Shown here: positions 4,380 through 5,755 of the stretch, in pieces
Numbering within the stretch: the first letter of the stretch is position 1
Layout of the letters: each line of letters begins with the position of its first letter
Assembly (NCBI GenBank): GCA_949127645.1
Contig: CASBQM010000739.1
Location: 1 to 5,755 of the forward strand
From: Synechococcales cyanobacterium PMM_0036
GTDB taxonomy: Bacteria; Cyanobacteriota; Cyanobacteriia; Elainellales; Elainellaceae
Reading direction: 5' to 3'
Length of the DNA stretch: 5,755 nucleotides
The notes under the pieces: model-generated
Told to the model about the DNA's origin: nothing
What the model saw: only the letters and a program-made list of their open reading frames with translations
The model's database searches: none
Program-made: the position numbers and the translations under genes

Positions 4380-5633
4380 ATGGGCGATCGCCTGAAAAAG
4401 CTGATCAATGTTAGAGGTTTGGCGATCGCTATTCTCCTTACATTAGCTCTTGTAACCACATTAGCTCTAGCAAGCTGCGTGAGTCAGGAGAGTCTAGAAC
4501 AGGCGATCGTGCCTCTGCAAGCTTGGTCGGCAGCTCAGACCCAGGGTAAACTCCAGCCTTTTCCGCCCAAAACGACAAATCGATTGCAGCGATTGCTCGA
4601 TCGAAGCATTGGCAATGATCAGCTACCCGGCGTAGTTCTGCATATTGTCACGTCTGACGGTGTGTGGATGGGGGCTGCCGGGGTGAGCGATCGCAAAGTA
4701 GGTATTCCGCTTAAGCCTACCGATCGCTTCCGTATCGGCAATTTGACGGAGCTATTTATCGCGGTGGTTTGCCTTCAGCTTACTGAAAGCGACAATCTGG
4801 ATCTGGATGGGCAAATTAGCGCTTATCTGCCCAAAACCGTGATGGATCGGTTGGGAAACAGCAAATCTGTCACGGTGCGGCAGTTGCTCAACCATACGAG
4901 CAGCTTGATGGAGCCGAGTTCACAGGATTTTAAGCAGGCGATTCTAGTGAATCCAAAGCGCGAATGGACGGCTCAGAAGGTCTTGGAGTTTTTGCCCCAA
5001 CGAGAATCAACAATCCCCAAAGATATTTACTTTCATTCTTCAACTAACTATCTGCTGCTGCAAATTATTATTGAGCAAACAACGGGTCAGCCTTTGGCAA
5101 AGGTGTTGCGCGATCGCATCTCTCAACCGCTAAAGCTCAAGAACACTTTTCTAGAGCGTCATGATCCCATTCCAAACGGCTTTGCTCAAGGCTATGACGA
5201 TTGGGACGGTGATGGCAAGCTAGAAAACGTTACCCAGCCGTTGATTAACACTGGCTTAGGTTTAGGTGACAGCGGTATTGTTTCCAATACATCCGACCTC
5301 ACGCGATTTTTTCAGGCACTCTTTACGGAAAATCCAAGGCTAGAAAACTCAGGCTCAAATAACACCTTGCTCTACCCCAGCGCGCTTAACCAAATGCTGA
5401 CTCTTGAGGATGGCAAAGGCGGTTATGGTTTGGGCATCCGACATTTGCTGATGTCTTGGGGAGAAGCTTGGGGGCAAATGGGCAGCACTACGGGGTTTTC
5501 CTCAATTTTGCTATATCTGCCTGTGCATGATCTGACGATCGCCGTTTGGACAAATGAGGGCGATCGCCAAACCAACAACCCCTATGAGATTGCGGCTAAA
5601 AGCCTAGACATTATTCTGTCAGAGGGTCAGTAA
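4380..5633 (+). CDS. Predicted lipoprotein with serine beta-lactamase/DD-peptidase fold, catalytic motifs lost
   Basis: The protein has 417 residues. A lipoprotein signal peptide is clear: a basic n-region (MGDRLKKLINVR), a hydrophobic core (about 13-30) and the lipobox LASC with the acylated cysteine at C33. The rest (about 65-415) aligns by eye with the Beta-lactamase (PF00144) family of class C beta-lactamases and R61-type DD-peptidases: FRIGNLTELF (117-126), LDLDGQISAYLP (140-151), TVRQLLNHTSSL (165-176), STNYLLLQIIIEQTTGQ (221-237), GYGLGI (348-353) and GQMGSTTGFSS (365-375). The three catalytic motifs are changed: SxxK is N121-L-T-E124, YxN is H219-S-S221, and HxG is Q366-M-G368. No hydrolase or transpeptidase activity is therefore expected. 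A DxDxDG loop (274-279) may bind calcium. It probably sits on the periplasmic face of a membrane. An AGAGG lies 12 nt upstream of the ATG at 4380, slightly far for a Shine-Dalgarno. It is divergent from lnt. Confidence 0.88.
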   Translation: MGDRLKKLINVRGLAIAILLTLALVTTLALASCVSQESLEQAIVPLQAWSAAQTQGKLQPFPPKTTNRLQRLLDRSIGNDQLPGVVLHIVTSDGVWMGAAGVSDRKVGIPLKPTDRFRIGNLTELFIAVVCLQLTESDNLDLDGQISAYLPKTVMDRLGNSKSVTVRQLLNHTSSLMEPSSQDFKQAILVNPKREWTAQKVLEFLPQRESTIPKDIYFHSSTNYLLLQIIIEQTTGQPLAKVLRDRISQPLKLKNTFLERHDPIPNGFAQGYDDWDGDGKLENVTQPLINTGLGLGDSGIVSNTSDLTRFFQALFTENPRLENSGSNNTLLYPSALNQMLTLEDGKGGYGLGIRHLLMSWGEAWGQMGSTTGFSSILLYLPVHDLTIAVWTNEGDRQTNNPYEIAAKSLDIILSEGQ

Positions 5634-5755
5634 TATCCGCTTCTGCTTCATCTAAGACATCCGCTGCTTCTTCAACACCTGCTTCTACAACATCTTCTTT
5701 AATCGCTTCTGAACCAGACATAAGCTGATTCAAAACCTCGATCGCCGTACCTCCC
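5611..5755 (-). CDS. C-terminal tail of an unidentified acidic protein (partial, 5' end outside window)
   Basis: Reading the minus strand from 5754 gives 47 codons ending in TAA at 5613-5611. The sequence opens GGTAIEVLNQLMSGSEAIK and then becomes a strongly acidic Ala/Glu/Asp-rich tail (EDVVEAGVEEAADVLDEAEA, ending in DITDPLTE). Regular spacing of alanine, valine and leucine suggests an amphipathic helix. An internal ATG (residue 12 of the visible part) could in principle start a 36-residue peptide, but no good Shine-Dalgarno precedes it, so a continuing upstream gene is more likely. Its last 23 bp overlap the 3' end of the lipoprotein gene in the opposite direction. I do not recognise the family. 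Confidence 0.6.
   Translation of the reverse strand, partial: GGTAIEVLNQLMSGSEAIKEDVVEAGVEEAADVLDEAEADITDPLTE

Noticed and set aside
4380..5633. Calling the lipoprotein an active beta-lactamase or D-alanyl-D-alanine carboxypeptidase
   Set aside because: The fold fits, but the nucleophilic serine, lysine, tyrosine and the HxG histidine are all absent.

Overview
The window is chromosomal DNA from a cyanobacterium. The octamer GCGATCGC (HIP1, a palindrome strongly over-represented in many cyanobacterial genomes) occurs at least eleven times, for example at 454, 766, 2183, 2977, 3773, 3859, 4384, 4422, 4687, 5110 and 5560. Several small proteins here (DUF6887/DUF6888-type pair, DUF4359) belong to families known mainly or often from cyanobacteria. 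The short tandem repeats between genes also suit a filamentous or large-genome cyanobacterium, but genus cannot be named from this window.

Layout. A plus-strand gene ends at 56. It converges on a minus-strand cluster: a stand-alone 89-codon hypothetical gene (1779-1510), a translationally coupled pair of tiny genes (DUF6888-like 1422-1240, DUF6887-like 1243-1031), and a PLP-dependent threonine/serine/hydroxyaspartate ammonia-lyase or racemase (1016-63). A 412-bp gene-free region (1780-2191) holds a likely promoter for the 89-codon gene, a run of RNA hairpins ending in a terminator-like stem plus T-run on the plus strand, a 16-nt direct repeat and a 14-nt tandem repeat. Next come a secreted or anchored DUF4359 protein (2192-2584, plus) and, convergent with it, lnt, the apolipoprotein N-acyltransferase (4226-2598, minus). 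Divergent from lnt, across a 16/18-nt tandem repeat array, is a predicted lipoprotein with a serine beta-lactamase/DD-peptidase fold (4380-5633, plus). The window closes with the acidic C-terminal tail of another minus-strand gene, overlapping the lipoprotein gene's 3' end by 23 bp.

How the genes relate. The right half has an envelope theme: Lnt adds the third acyl chain to lipoproteins, and its divergent neighbour carries a clear lipobox. The main result is that this neighbour keeps the beta-lactamase/DD-peptidase scaffold but has lost all three catalytic motifs (SxxK to NLTE, YxN to HSS, HxG to QMG). It therefore looks like an intact, probably non-catalytic envelope pseudoenzyme. The left half is metabolic or unknown; the small-gene pair and the PLP enzyme are spaced tightly enough to be one transcript. 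No mobile element, CRISPR array, tRNA or rRNA was seen.
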